A DNA stretch of 64,000 nucleotides from Actinotalea solisilvae (GTDB taxonomy: Bacteria; Actinomycetota; Actinomycetes; Actinomycetales; Cellulomonadaceae). The stretch lies in the NCBI RefSeq assembly GCF_016464425.1, contig NZ_JADDKQ010000015.1:62001-126000 (forward strand), in the 5' to 3' direction. A program made the translations under genes and the position numbers. Below are positions 9,225 through 17,935 of this stretch, piece after piece; positions within the stretch are counted from its first letter, which is position 1; the number at the start of each line of letters is the position of its first letter. The notes beneath the pieces are model-generated. The model was given only the letters and a program-made list of their open reading frames with translations. It had not been told where the DNA came from and searched no databases.

Positions 9225-9719
9225 ATGGCGCCCTCCCCCCGCCCCGACGGGTCCTACCGCGAGCGGCTGTGGCCGGGACCGCTGGGCTGGTCGTTCGTCG
9301 TCGGCTTCGCGGTGCTCGTGCTCATCGCGCTCCTGCCCGTGCGCGTCGACGTCGCCGTCGTCGCGGCGCTCGTCTCGCTCGTGGTCGCGCTCGTCGTCGC
9401 GGTGCGCACGAGCGCGAGGGTCGAGGTCGCCGACGGCGAGCTCCGCGCGGGGGCCGCGCACATCCCGGTCACCCTCCTCGGCGCCGGGTCGGTCCTCGAC
9501 CGGGCAGGCGTCCGGGCGCGCCTCGGCCCCGGGTCCGACGCCCGCACGTTCGCGTGCCTGCGCTCCTGGATCCCCGGGGCCGTGGAGGTCGTCGTCGACG
9601 ACCCGCAGGACCCGACCCCCGCGTGGCTCGTGTCCACGCGGCGGCCGGCGGCCCTGCTCGCCGCCGTCGAGGCGGCGCGTCGATCAGGTCAGGCAGCGCA
9701 CTCCGAGCAGATCGGCTGA
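9225..9719 (+). CDS. DUF3093 membrane protein (Rv2698-like)
   Basis: A 164-residue protein with two N-terminal transmembrane segments (WSFVVGFAVLVLIALLPV and VAVVAALVSLVVALVVAV) and a soluble C-terminal half (VEVADGELRAGAAHIPV ... PTPAWLVSTRRPAALLAAVEAAR). Function unknown; conserved in position next to dut and DUF4193 in actinobacteria. GGGAGG precedes the ATG. Its last 31 bases overlap the convergent DUF4193 gene. Confidence 0.85.
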   Translation: MAPSPRPDGSYRERLWPGPLGWSFVVGFAVLVLIALLPVRVDVAVVAALVSLVVALVVAVRTSARVEVADGELRAGAAHIPVTLLGAGSVLDRAGVRARLGPGSDARTFACLRSWIPGAVEVVVDDPQDPTPAWLVSTRRPAALLAAVEAARRSGQAAHSEQIG

Positions 9720-9988
9720 CCGTTCTTCTCGCTCGCCAGCTGGCTGCGGTGGTGGACCAGGAAGCAGCTCGAGCACGTGAACTCGTCGGCCTGGCGCGGC
9801 AGCACCCGGACGGAGAGCTCCTCGCCCGACAGGTCGGCGCCCGGGAGCTCGAAGCCCTCGGCAGCCTCCGTCTCGTCCTCGTCGACGACACCGGAGTTCT
9901 TGTCGGAACGGCGGGCCTGCAGCTCCTGGAGCGAGTCCTCGGAGAGGTCTTCCTCGGTCTTGCGAGGGGCGTCGTAATCGGTTGCCAT
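9689..9988 (-). CDS. DUF4193 protein with C-terminal zinc-ribbon-like cysteines (Rv2699c-like)
   Basis: A 99-residue acidic protein: MATDYDAPRKTEEDLSED at the N-terminus, a Glu/Asp-rich middle and a C-terminal CSSCFLVHHRSQL ... CSEC pair that looks like a metal-binding ribbon. The family is near-universal in actinobacteria; function unknown. The ATG is the family's usual start. The upstream 260 bases carry a 21-bp direct repeat. The gene in this place in mycobacteria between DUF4193 and suhB (Rv2700) is missing here. Confidence 0.88.
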   Translation of the reverse strand: MATDYDAPRKTEEDLSEDSLQELQARRSDKNSGVVDEDETEAAEGFELPGADLSGEELSVRVLPRQADEFTCSSCFLVHHRSQLASEKNGQPICSECAA

Positions 9989-10173
9989 CAGGCGTTCCAC
10001 ACTCCGTGTCGCTCTCGCGCCGCGCGGTCGCGCCGGCGCCGGTACGTACTCAATGCACGACGCACGCCGGTTGTTCCCGGAGCCGCTCGGCGAGGGGATT
10101 GTGCCCTATCCGGGCGCCCGGCGCGACCAGCGCGGGGCCTGCCCTCGCACCGGGAGCGACGCAGGTCACAGGG

Positions 10174-10214
10174 TGATCTCGGAACCCGCGCGGCTGATCA
10201 CGGAACCCGCGCGA
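10174..10214. repeat. Two tandem 21-bp direct repeats upstream of DUF4193
   Basis: The unit TGATC(T/A)CGGAACCCGCGCG occurs twice at exact 21-bp spacing, two helical turns apart. It sits about 190 bp upstream of the DUF4193 start and 35 bp downstream of suhB. The spacing suits a protein-binding site on one DNA face, but no regulator can be named. Confidence 0.6.
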
Positions 10215-10248
10215 CGAGGCCTCCTCCGCGGTGCCGGATGCGCCCGCC

Positions 10249-11094
10249 TCAGGGGGCGTCGTCGTCCGCGTCGAGCTCCTCGAGCAGCGCCACGAGCGTC
10301 GCCACCGTCGCGGCCGGGCCGGCGACCGTCATGGCCGTGCCGGCGGCGGCGCCGCGGAGCCCTGTGACGACCGCGCCCGCCTCCTGCGCCACGAGCGAGG
10401 CAGCGGCCAGGTCCCACGGCGCGAGCCCGCGCTCGAAGTAGGCGTCGAGCCCGCCGTTCGCGAGCGTGCACAGGTCCATGGCCGCCGACCCGATGCGGCG
10501 GATGTCGCGCACCCGGGGCAGCAGGGCCGCCACGACGCGCCCCTGCGCGCGGCGGCGCTCGACCGTGTACCCGAACCCCGTCCCGACGAGCGAGGCCGCG
10601 AGCGGCGCGGGCGGGTTGACCGCGAGCCGCTCGCCGTCGAGGAACGCGCCGCCTCCGCGCACCGCGGTCCACGTCCGGCCGTCGGCGACGGCGTGCACGC
10701 ACGCCGCCTGGACGGTCCACTCGCCGGGGACGGGCGGCCCCGTCACGGCCGCGACGCTCACCGCGTACGCCGGGATGCCGTAGAGGTAGTTGACCGTGCC
10801 GTCGATCGGGTCCACGACCCACGTCACCCCGGTCGTCCCCGCGGCGTGCCCCTCCTCCTCGCCGAGGATCCCGTCGTCCGGGCGCTCCTCGTGGAGCACG
10901 CGCCGCAGCAGGGCCTCGGACGCGAGGTCCATCGCGGTGACGACGTCGATGGGGCTCGTCTTGGTCGCGGCGACGTCGACGCGGCGCGGGCGCCCGTCGC
11001 GCACGAGCGCGCCCGCCTCGCGCGCGAGGCGTTCGGCGAGGGCGCCGAGCCGCGCGAGCTCGTCGGCGGGCAGGTCCTGGGGTGCGAGGCTCAC
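10249..11094 (-). CDS. suhB: Inositol-1-monophosphatase family protein (SuhB-like)
   Basis: Mg2+-dependent phosphatase of 281 residues that in actinobacteria supplies free inositol for phosphatidylinositol and mycothiol, or hydrolyses related sugar phosphates. The metal-binding motifs are clear: EEEGHAAG, WVVDPIDGTVNYLYG and APWDLAAASLVAQEAG. The GTG start is taken because AGAGGA lies 8 bases upstream. The order DUF4193-suhB matches Rv2699c-Rv2701c. Exact substrate is not determinable from sequence. Confidence 0.92.
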   Translation of the reverse strand: MSLAPQDLPADELARLGALAERLAREAGALVRDGRPRRVDVAATKTSPIDVVTAMDLASEALLRRVLHEERPDDGILGEEEGHAAGTTGVTWVVDPIDGTVNYLYGIPAYAVSVAAVTGPPVPGEWTVQAACVHAVADGRTWTAVRGGGAFLDGERLAVNPPAPLAASLVGTGFGYTVERRRAQGRVVAALLPRVRDIRRIGSAAMDLCTLANGGLDAYFERGLAPWDLAAASLVAQEAGAVVTGLRGAAAGTAMTVAGPAATVATLVALLEELDADDDAP

Positions 11095-11202
11095 CCCGCC
11101 ATCCTCTCCCGGCGCGGCCCCCGTCCGGGCCGCCGGGCGGCACACCGGGCCGCCTCCACGCGGACGCGTCCGGCAGGTGGCAGGCTCGGTCCGGGAGGTG
11201 CC

Positions 11203-12354
11203 ATGAGCGAGCTGCGACTGGTGGGACTGCACGACGACGGCGAGCACGTCGTCCTGGAAGGGCCCGACGGCCAGCGCTTCTCCCTGCCGATCGACGACGC
11301 CCTGCGCGCCGCGGTCCGCCGGGACCGGCCGCAGCTGGAGCAGGTGCGGGCCGAGCAGCGCGGCGTCGTGCCGCCCCGCGAGATCCAGGCGCGGATCCGG
11401 GCGGGCGCGACGGCCGACGAGGTCGCCGAGGAGTCCGGGATGCCGGTCGCCATGGTGCGCCGCTACGAGGGGCCCGTCCTCGCCGAGCGCGAGCACGTCG
11501 CGACCCAGGCGCGCGGCACGCGCATCGGCCACGACCCGGGTGCGCCGGTGCTCGGTGACCTGGTGACCGACCGCCTCGCGACCCGCGGCGTCGACGGCAC
11601 GTCGCTGCGCTGGGACGCCTTCCGGGGTGGCGCCGGGCCGTGGACGGTCGAGGTCGCCTTCGACGCCGCGGGCGCGACGCGCTCGGCGCGGTGGACCTTC
11701 GAGACCGCCACCCGCACGCTGCGCGCCGTCGACGACGAGGCGCGGTGGCTGTCGGAGACCGAGCTCGCAGAGGGGCCCATCCCCCGCCGGCACCTCGCCG
11801 CCGTCCCGGGCGGCGTGTTCGACGTCGAGGTGGACGCGGCCCTGCGCCCGCTCCTCGCCTCCGTCGACCTCCCGGCCGACCCGCCGGCCCAGCCCGCGCC
11901 CGACGCGACGCAGGCCCTGCTCGACGACCTCAGCGACCGGCGCGGCGTCCGCCAGCCCGTCGCCGCGGACGGGGACGACGACGCGGACGACGACGGCGAG
12001 GAGTTCGAGGGCTTCGGCCCCCAGCACGCGTTCGACTTCGACCACCCCGGTGCCACCACGTCCGGCCCCGTGCCCGCGGCGCACCCGCCGGCCTCGCGAC
12101 CGGACCTCGCGACCGACGCGCAGGTCCTCGAGCTCCCCGCCGGAGCCCGGCGCACCGCATCCGCCGGGTCGTCCGCCGGGGCCGACGGCGCGTCCGGTGC
12201 CACCGCGCCCGACGAGGCCACCGACACCGCCGACGTCACCGACACCGCCGAGGCCGCGGAGGACGTCCCGCCACCCCTGGCGCGCCGCGTCCGGCGGGGG
12301 CGCGCGAGCGTGCCCAGCTGGGACGAGATCGTCTTCGGCGCCAAGCCGGAGTAG
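11203..12354 (+). CDS. sepH: Septation protein SepH (DUF3071)
   Basis: Cell-division factor that binds FtsZ and promotes Z-ring assembly in actinobacteria. The 383-residue protein has the conserved N-terminal DUF3071 domain (about residues 1-165) with a helix-turn-helix-like part (PREIQARIRAGATADEVAEESGMPVAMVRRYEG lies across residues 53-85), a long acidic Pro/Ala-rich linker and the conserved C-terminal tail VPSWDEIVFGAKPE that contacts FtsZ. ATG preceded by GGGAGG. It is divergent from suhB and convergent with tdk. Confidence 0.93.
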   Translation: MSELRLVGLHDDGEHVVLEGPDGQRFSLPIDDALRAAVRRDRPQLEQVRAEQRGVVPPREIQARIRAGATADEVAEESGMPVAMVRRYEGPVLAEREHVATQARGTRIGHDPGAPVLGDLVTDRLATRGVDGTSLRWDAFRGGAGPWTVEVAFDAAGATRSARWTFETATRTLRAVDDEARWLSETELAEGPIPRRHLAAVPGGVFDVEVDAALRPLLASVDLPADPPAQPAPDATQALLDDLSDRRGVRQPVAADGDDDADDDGEEFEGFGPQHAFDFDHPGATTSGPVPAAHPPASRPDLATDAQVLELPAGARRTASAGSSAGADGASGATAPDEATDTADVTDTAEAAEDVPPPLARRVRRGRASVPSWDEIVFGAKPE

Positions 12355-12391
12355 CCGCTCGGGACGGCGCCCCTCAGGCGCGCCGGGCTCC

Positions 12392-13081
12392 TCAGGACCG
12401 CGTGGAGCCGAGCGCCTCGAGCGGGAGCGTGTCCGGGGCCGTCGCGGTCGCGCGGGCCGCCGCGCTCGTCATCCGCCGCAGGTGGTGGCGCCGGCACAGG
12501 ACCTCGTACGCGACCGTCGGCGCGCGGCGCGCCTCACCGTCGGCCGAGGGCCGGTTCGTGTCGCCCACGACGACCTGCTCGCCCTCGACGACCATCACCC
12601 CGTCGACCGTGCGCGCGTTGTGCGTCGCGCGGGCTCCGCACCAGCACAGGGACTGGACCTGGAGCACCTCGACGCGGTCCGCGAGCTCGATGAGCCGCGC
12701 GGAGCCGGGGAACAGGCGCGTGCGGAAGTCGGCGGTGATGCCGAAGGCGAACACGTCGACGCCGAGCTCGTCGACCAGCTGGGCGAGCTGCTCGACCTGC
12801 TGCGGCGAGTAGAACTGCGCCTCGTCGCACACCACGTAGTCGACGCGCTCGCCCCGGCTGCGCCGCTGGACGACGTCGTCCCAGAAGTCTGTGGTGTCGT
12901 GCACCTCGACCGCGGCGTGCCGCAGGCCGAGGCGCGAGGAGAGGACGTCCGTCCCGGCGCGGTCGTCGCGTGTGTAGACGACCCCGCCACGCCCGCGCGC
13001 CGCGTGGTTGTGGTCGAGCTGCAGCGCGAGCGTGGACTTGCCGCAGTCCATGGTCCCGCTGAAGAAGACGAGCTCCGCCAT
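12392..13081 (-). CDS. tdk: Thymidine kinase
   Basis: Phosphorylates thymidine (salvage to dTMP). The 229-residue protein has the Walker A FFSGTMDCGKST (residues 6-17), the DEAQFY catalytic-glutamate motif, and the zinc-lasso cysteines in LCWCGARATHN and LCRRHH. The C-terminus is longer than minimal type II TKs by about 20 residues. ATG has GGAGG 4 bases upstream. It precedes the phosphodiesterase-like gene's stop by 10 bases but is read in the same direction, so both are probably in one unit with DUF5998. Confidence 0.95.
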   Translation of the reverse strand: MAELVFFSGTMDCGKSTLALQLDHNHAARGRGGVVYTRDDRAGTDVLSSRLGLRHAAVEVHDTTDFWDDVVQRRSRGERVDYVVCDEAQFYSPQQVEQLAQLVDELGVDVFAFGITADFRTRLFPGSARLIELADRVEVLQVQSLCWCGARATHNARTVDGVMVVEGEQVVVGDTNRPSADGEARRAPTVAYEVLCRRHHLRRMTSAAARATATAPDTLPLEALGSTRS

Positions 13082-13091
13082 GAGTCCTCCG

Positions 13092-14288
13092 TCATCCGGT
13101 CACGAGCAGGGGGACGAGCATCTCCCCGGGGGTGAACGAGCCGTGCATCCCGCGCAGCGTGAGCGAGTGGGGCGTCTGGGTGCGCGAGTCGACGACGCCC
13201 GCCCGGTCCCGCGCCGCCACGACGAGGTCGCCCAGCAGGGGCAGCACGTGGTCGGCGACCGGCCCGAACCACCCGGCGTCGACGGCCTCGTCGCGCAGCG
13301 CGACGAGCGCCTCGTCGCCGAGGGTCGCGCGCCAGCGCTCCGCGACCGCGTCCGCGGTGCCCGGACGCACGTGGACGTGGCACGCGCGAGGCTCCCCGGC
13401 GACGAGCACGACGTCGCGTGCGAGCGCGGGCGTGGTCGCGACGTCGACGAGCCGGGCGTGGTCGACGTCGACCATGCCGTGGTCCGCCGTGACGAGGAGG
13501 AGCGTGCCCGCGGGCAGGCCGCGCGCGAGCCGGCCCAGCTCGCGGTCGGCCTCGCCGAGGGCGTCGCCCCAGGCCGAGGACCGCCAGCCGTGCTGGTGCC
13601 CCGCCTTGTCGACGTCGCCCCAGTAGAGGTAGACGAGGCCGGGTGCGGAGAGCTCGTAGAGCGCGGCGTCGACCCGGTCGGCGAGGGACTCGGCCCGGAC
13701 GTAGGACGCGCCGCGCAGCGCGGCCTCGGTGAGCCCGGACCCCGCGAACGAGGCCGGTCCGACCGACGTGACGGCGGCGCCCGCCGCGGTCAGTCCCGCG
13801 AAGACCGTCGGCTCCCGCTGCCAGAGGGACGCGTCGCCCGCGCCGTCCCACGAGACGAGGTTCGCGAGGCCCCCGTGCTCGGGGTTGCGCGCGGTGTAGC
13901 CCACGAGCCCCGTGCGGCCGGGGCCGCGGCCGGTGCCGAAGACGCCCATCGACGCGGCCGTCGTCGAGGGGTAGCCGACGGTGAGCGTCGTGGTCGCGGC
14001 GGCCCGGCCGCGCAGGAAGGGCGCGTGCCCGGCCCGCTCGGTGAGCATCTCCTGGCCCAGCCCGTCGACGAGCACGACGCACACGCGCGAGGCCGCCGGC
14101 AGCGCGAGCCGCGCCCGGGCCGCCTCCGCGCCCGCGGGCAGCGGCGCGGGGTCGAGGCCGAGCGCCGCGCAGACCGCCGCGGCCGCGCCGGGCAGCACCG
14201 CGTCGAGGCAGCGGCCGCCGTAGTCCGGCCGGACGAACCCGGCCCGCGCGAAGGCGTCGGTGACCGGGCTCAGGGCGTCCGCGGTCAC
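13092..14288 (-). CDS. Alkaline phosphatase superfamily protein, nucleotide pyrophosphatase/phosphodiesterase type
   Basis: A 398-residue predicted metal-dependent phosphodiesterase or phosphatase. Metal-site motifs are in the family order: VVLVDGLGQEML (first Asp), GYPSTTAASMGVFGTG (Thr nucleophile), YLYWGDVDKAGHQHG and LLLVTADHGMVD, with a last His in the MHGSFTPGEMLVP segment. No signal peptide is visible, so it is probably cytosolic; substrate unknown. The GTG start overlaps the DUF5998 stop as GTGA, showing translational coupling. Confidence 0.85.
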   Translation of the reverse strand: MTADALSPVTDAFARAGFVRPDYGGRCLDAVLPGAAAAVCAALGLDPAPLPAGAEAARARLALPAASRVCVVLVDGLGQEMLTERAGHAPFLRGRAAATTTLTVGYPSTTAASMGVFGTGRGPGRTGLVGYTARNPEHGGLANLVSWDGAGDASLWQREPTVFAGLTAAGAAVTSVGPASFAGSGLTEAALRGASYVRAESLADRVDAALYELSAPGLVYLYWGDVDKAGHQHGWRSSAWGDALGEADRELGRLARGLPAGTLLLVTADHGMVDVDHARLVDVATTPALARDVVLVAGEPRACHVHVRPGTADAVAERWRATLGDEALVALRDEAVDAGWFGPVADHVLPLLGDLVVAARDRAGVVDSRTQTPHSLTLRGMHGSFTPGEMLVPLLVTG

Positions 14289-14872
14289 GGGCGAGGCGCG
14301 CCGGCCTGGGCGCTGGCCGCCGAGAGCGCGCGCGCGAACGCGACCGCCGCCCGCACGGCCTCGGCGCCCTCGGCCTGCGCGGACACGCGCACGACGACGT
14401 CGTCGGGCGAGCTGGTGCCCGTGAGGCCGTGGTCGGCGTCGCAGCTGGGGTCGCCGCAGGTCGCGGGCTCGAGGTCGATCCGCCGGACCGCGCCCCAGCC
14501 CAGCGCGAGCGTGAGCTCGGCGGGCACGGCGCCCGGGGTGTGCCGCTCGGGGACGGGCACCACGTGCGTGAGGGACACCGTGTGCAGGTGCGCGAGGGGG
14601 ACGGACTCGGTCGTCGCGGACGCGCTCGCCGAGGGGTGCTCGGCGTCGGCGGGGTGGTCGTCGACGTGCGCGAGGACCAGGCGCGTGGGCGTGAGGACGA
14701 GCACCGTCACGTGGCGGCGCACCTCGGCGGAGTCGAACGTCGTCTCGGGGTGCACGAGGTGGCCGAGCACCTCCTCGCCCGCCAGGGCGACGTCGAGGAC
14801 GTCCCCCACGAGCTCGGGGTAGTAGCCCGCGTGGTGCAGGCTGCGGCGCAGGTCGGTCGTGGTTCCGGGCAT
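14285..14872 (-). CDS. DUF5998 protein
   Basis: A 195-residue actinobacterial protein of unknown function with the conserved HAGYYPELVGDVLDVALAG and HPETTFDSAEVRRHVTVLVL motifs, and a CGDPSCDADHG segment that could bind metal. The ATG with GGGAGG 8 bases upstream is preferred over a GTG two codons earlier, where spacing would be only 2. It heads the DUF5998-phosphodiesterase-tdk group. No membrane segment. Confidence 0.82.
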   Translation of the reverse strand: MPGTTTDLRRSLHHAGYYPELVGDVLDVALAGEEVLGHLVHPETTFDSAEVRRHVTVLVLTPTRLVLAHVDDHPADAEHPSASASATTESVPLAHLHTVSLTHVVPVPERHTPGAVPAELTLALGWGAVRRIDLEPATCGDPSCDADHGLTGTSSPDDVVVRVSAQAEGAEAVRAAVAFARALSAASAQAGAPRP

Positions 14873-14944
14873 CTGCACATCCTCCCACCGATCACGACCG
14901 GACCCGTCTGATCCCCAGGCCGGTCCGGCGGCCCCCGCCGGGCG

Positions 14945-17791
14945 CTACTGCGGGAGCGCGCGGCGCGCGCCGTCCGCACGCCCCGCCGCGCCCAGCTCCA
15001 CGCGCGCCGCGAGCACCGCGACGCCCTGCTCGGCGACGACGACGGGGTGGAGCTCGAGCGAGCGGACCTCGGGCAGGTCGTCCGCGAGCACCGAGACGCG
15101 TCCGAGCACGTCCTCGAGCGCGGCGACGTCGAGCGCGGGCAGGCCGCGGTAGCCGAAGAGGCGCGCCGAGGTGCGCACGCTGCGCACCATGTCGGCGACG
15201 TCGACGTCGGTCAGGGGTGCGACCGCGTGCGCGACGTCGCCCAGCAGGTCCACCGCGTCGCCCGCGAGGCCGAACGAGATGACCGGCCCGAACCGCGGGT
15301 CCTCGGCGGTGCGGACCACGCACGCCGCGCCGTTGCGCGCCATCGCCTGCACCTCGAACGGCTGCCCCGCGGCCGACGGCCCGAGGTGGGCCTTCATCTG
15401 GGCGAGGGCCTCGCGCAGCGCGACCGGTCCCGCGACGTCGAGCCGCACGCCGCCGAGGTCGATCCGGTGCCGCAGCTGCGCGACGGTGCTCTTGAGCGCG
15501 ACGGGCCAGCCGAGCTCCTCGGCGGCGGCGACGGCCTCGTCCTCGTCGTGGACGCGGCGCGTGGGCCACACCGGGATCCCGTAGCAGGCGAGCAGCTCGC
15601 GTGCGGCGGCCTGGTCGAGCGGCACGCCACCCTCGGGGCCCGTGCCGGCCGCGCCGTCCGCGCCGCCGTCGTCGCCGTCGGGCTGCGCTCCCCCCTGCGG
15701 GGACGCCTCGAGCGCCGCCAGCACGAGCCGTCGCGCGGCCGCGCGGTCGATGCCGGGCGGGTCGAGCGGCTGGCCGTGGTCGCGGCCACGCCAGGCGGCG
15801 TGCCGGGCCGCCGCGGCGAGCGCGACGACGCCGTCCTCGGGTGCCGCGTACGCCGGGACGGTCCGGGGCTCGCCGTCGGCGTCGGGCGCCGTGAGCTCGG
15901 CCGTCACGCCGCTCAGGCCGAGCACGCACGCGACCGTGGTCCGGCCGGACCCCGCGGCCGCGCGTGCGACGGCCGCGGCGATCCGCGGGTCCGGGGCACC
16001 GAGCGTGGGCACGTGCGCGACGACCACGGCGTCGACGCCCTGGTCGGCGTAGACGGCGGCCAGGGTCGCGTCGAGGCGCGCCATCTCCTCGTCGGACTCC
16101 CCCGCCGCGAGGATCGCCCGCCGGTCGACCACGGTGAGCCCCGCGGACGCCGCCGCCTCGGCGACGAGCGCCGCGAGCGACTCCGAGCCCGTGAGCACGG
16201 CCACCCGTCGGCCCGCGGGCACGGGCTGGTGCACGAGGAGCTGGGCCACGTCGAGCAGCTGGTGCTGGCTGTCGACCCGCACGACGCCGGCCTGCCGCAG
16301 GATCTCGTCGAGCGCCCTGCGGGGCACCCGCGTCGAGCGGACCGCGTGCCCCGCGGGCACGACGTGACCCGACCGGCCCGCGGTGAGCACGACGACGGGC
16401 TTCGCGGCGGCCAGGCGCCGGGCGACGCGCGTGAACTTGCGCGGGTTGCCGATCGACTCGAGGTAGAGGCCGACGACGGACGTCGCCTCGTCCTCCGTCC
16501 AGAACTGCATGAGGTCGTTGCCCGAGACGTCCGCGCGGTTGCCCGACGACACGAACGTCGACAGGCCGAGGCCGCGGCGCCGGGCCGAGGCGAGCATGCC
16601 GACCGCGAGCGGCGCGGACTGGCAGAACAGCGCGAGGCGGCCCGGCTGCGGCACGACCGGGGTGAGCGACGCGTTGACCGTCGGCTCGTCGGCGGCGACG
16701 CCGTGCCGGAAGAACCCGAAGGACGCCGGACCGAGCACGCGCATGCCGATCCCGTGCGCCGTGTGGACCAGGTCCCGCTGGTGCGCGAGGCCGTCCGGCC
16801 CGGTCTCGGCGAACCCGCGCGACAGGACGACGACGGCGTGGGCGCCGAGCCGCGCGCACCGGCGGACGACGCCCGCGGCGGCCTCGGCCGCGACGGCGAG
16901 GACGAGCAGGTCGACCGGGCCGGGCACCGCGGCGACGTCGGGCCAGTGCTGCACCGCGGGCGCGCCGGGCACGTCCTGCGCGACCTCCGCCGCGTCGCCC
17001 AGGCCCACGGCGTGCACCGCGGGGCGCGCCACGGCGGGGGCGTCGGACGGCGCGCCCGCCCCGAGGAGGTGGTCGACGACCGCGAGCGCCTGGGGGCGGG
17101 TCTCCGCGCCGCCGTCGGTCACCACCAGCACCGACCGGGGCGTGAGCAGCGTCCGGACGCTGCGCGCCTCGGCGCGGTGCTCGCGGTCCGCCATGACGGC
17201 GAGGGACCGCTCGGTCGGGTCGAGGTCGACCGACACGGTGACGATGCCGTCGTCGAGGTGCTGGCTCACGGCGTAGCCGGCGACGCGGAACACCGCGAGC
17301 ATCGCGCCGTTCTGCGGCAGCACCTCGGCCGTGAACCGGCGGATGCCGCGCTCGCGCGCCGCGGCGGCGATGTGCTCGAGGAGCACCGAGCCGAGCCCGC
17401 GGCCGTGGTGGTCGTCGGCGACGTTGAAGGCGACCTCGGCCTCGCCCGGGCCCGTCCGGTCGTACCGGGCCACGGCGATGATGCGCTCGCCCGCGTCCTC
17501 GTCGGCGACCGCGACGAGCGCGACGCGGTCGTGGTGGTCGACCTGCGTGAAGCGCGAGAGGTCCCGCTCAGGCAGCCGCTCGAGCGGCGCGAAGAAGCGG
17601 AAGTAGGTCGAGCGCTCGGACTGGCGCACGTGGAACGCCTGGAGGCGGTCGGCGTCGCCCGGGAGGATCGGCCGCACGCGCGCCGTGCCCCCGTCGCGGA
17701 GCACGACGTCGGCCTCCCAGTGGCGGGGGTAGCCGGCCGGCTCGGCAGGCGGGGACGCCGGCTGCGGTGTGGGGGCCGCCGCGTCGCTCAC
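14945..17791 (-). CDS. GNAT acetyltransferase fused to NDP-forming acyl-CoA synthetase domains (Pat-like)
   Basis: A 948-residue multidomain protein. Residues about 30-190 are a GNAT domain (AFNVADDHHGRGLGSVLLEHIA binds acetyl-CoA). They are followed by a CoA-binding Rossmann domain (from LTPRSVLVV), a succinyl-CoA-synthetase-like flavodoxin domain (FVSSGNRADVSGNDLMQFW, residues about 410-430) and a C-terminal ATP-grasp domain (from ACYGIPVWPTRRV, with WPVALKSTV). This architecture is that of protein lysine acetyltransferases of the Pat family, although here GNAT is N-terminal. Likely role: acetylation of acyl-CoA synthetases or other enzymes (family knowledge). The GTG start has TAGCCT 6 bases upstream. 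Confidence 0.88.
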   Translation of the reverse strand: MSDAAAPTPQPASPPAEPAGYPRHWEADVVLRDGGTARVRPILPGDADRLQAFHVRQSERSTYFRFFAPLERLPERDLSRFTQVDHHDRVALVAVADEDAGERIIAVARYDRTGPGEAEVAFNVADDHHGRGLGSVLLEHIAAAARERGIRRFTAEVLPQNGAMLAVFRVAGYAVSQHLDDGIVTVSVDLDPTERSLAVMADREHRAEARSVRTLLTPRSVLVVTDGGAETRPQALAVVDHLLGAGAPSDAPAVARPAVHAVGLGDAAEVAQDVPGAPAVQHWPDVAAVPGPVDLLVLAVAAEAAAGVVRRCARLGAHAVVVLSRGFAETGPDGLAHQRDLVHTAHGIGMRVLGPASFGFFRHGVAADEPTVNASLTPVVPQPGRLALFCQSAPLAVGMLASARRRGLGLSTFVSSGNRADVSGNDLMQFWTEDEATSVVGLYLESIGNPRKFTRVARRLAAAKPVVVLTAGRSGHVVPAGHAVRSTRVPRRALDEILRQAGVVRVDSQHQLLDVAQLLVHQPVPAGRRVAVLTGSESLAALVAEAAASAGLTVVDRRAILAAGESDEEMARLDATLAAVYADQGVDAVVVAHVPTLGAPDPRIAAAVARAAAGSGRTTVACVLGLSGVTAELTAPDADGEPRTVPAYAAPEDGVVALAAAARHAAWRGRDHGQPLDPPGIDRAAARRLVLAALEASPQGGAQPDGDDGGADGAAGTGPEGGVPLDQAAARELLACYGIPVWPTRRVHDEDEAVAAAEELGWPVALKSTVAQLRHRIDLGGVRLDVAGPVALREALAQMKAHLGPSAAGQPFEVQAMARNGAACVVRTAEDPRFGPVISFGLAGDAVDLLGDVAHAVAPLTDVDVADMVRSVRTSARLFGYRGLPALDVAALEDVLGRVSVLADDLPEVRSLELHPVVVAEQGVAVLAARVELGAAGRADGARRALPQ

Positions 17792-17797
17792 CGGTCC

Positions 17798-17803
17798 AGG
17801 CTA
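17798..17803 (-). promoter_or_regulatory. -10 hexamer TAGCCT for the Pat-like gene (leaderless)
   Basis: TAGCCT ends 6 bases before the GTG start and no Shine-Dalgarno sequence is present. Confidence 0.5.
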
Positions 17804-17935
17804 GCCGCCGGGCGCGTCGGTGGACGGGTGTCCCCCGGCCAGCAGCGACAATGGGGACGCGTGCGGCCCCGTCGGGCCGCCGGCCCGCACCACCCGCACG
17901 CCCCAGCACGACCGACCTGACGAGGAGCCTCGCCG

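Noticed and set aside
15047..17920. Very long open frames antisense to the Pat-like, topoisomerase and other genes
   Set aside because: They are Arg/Ala/Gly-rich or His/Asp-rich shadows typical of GC-rich codon bias and have no family motifs.
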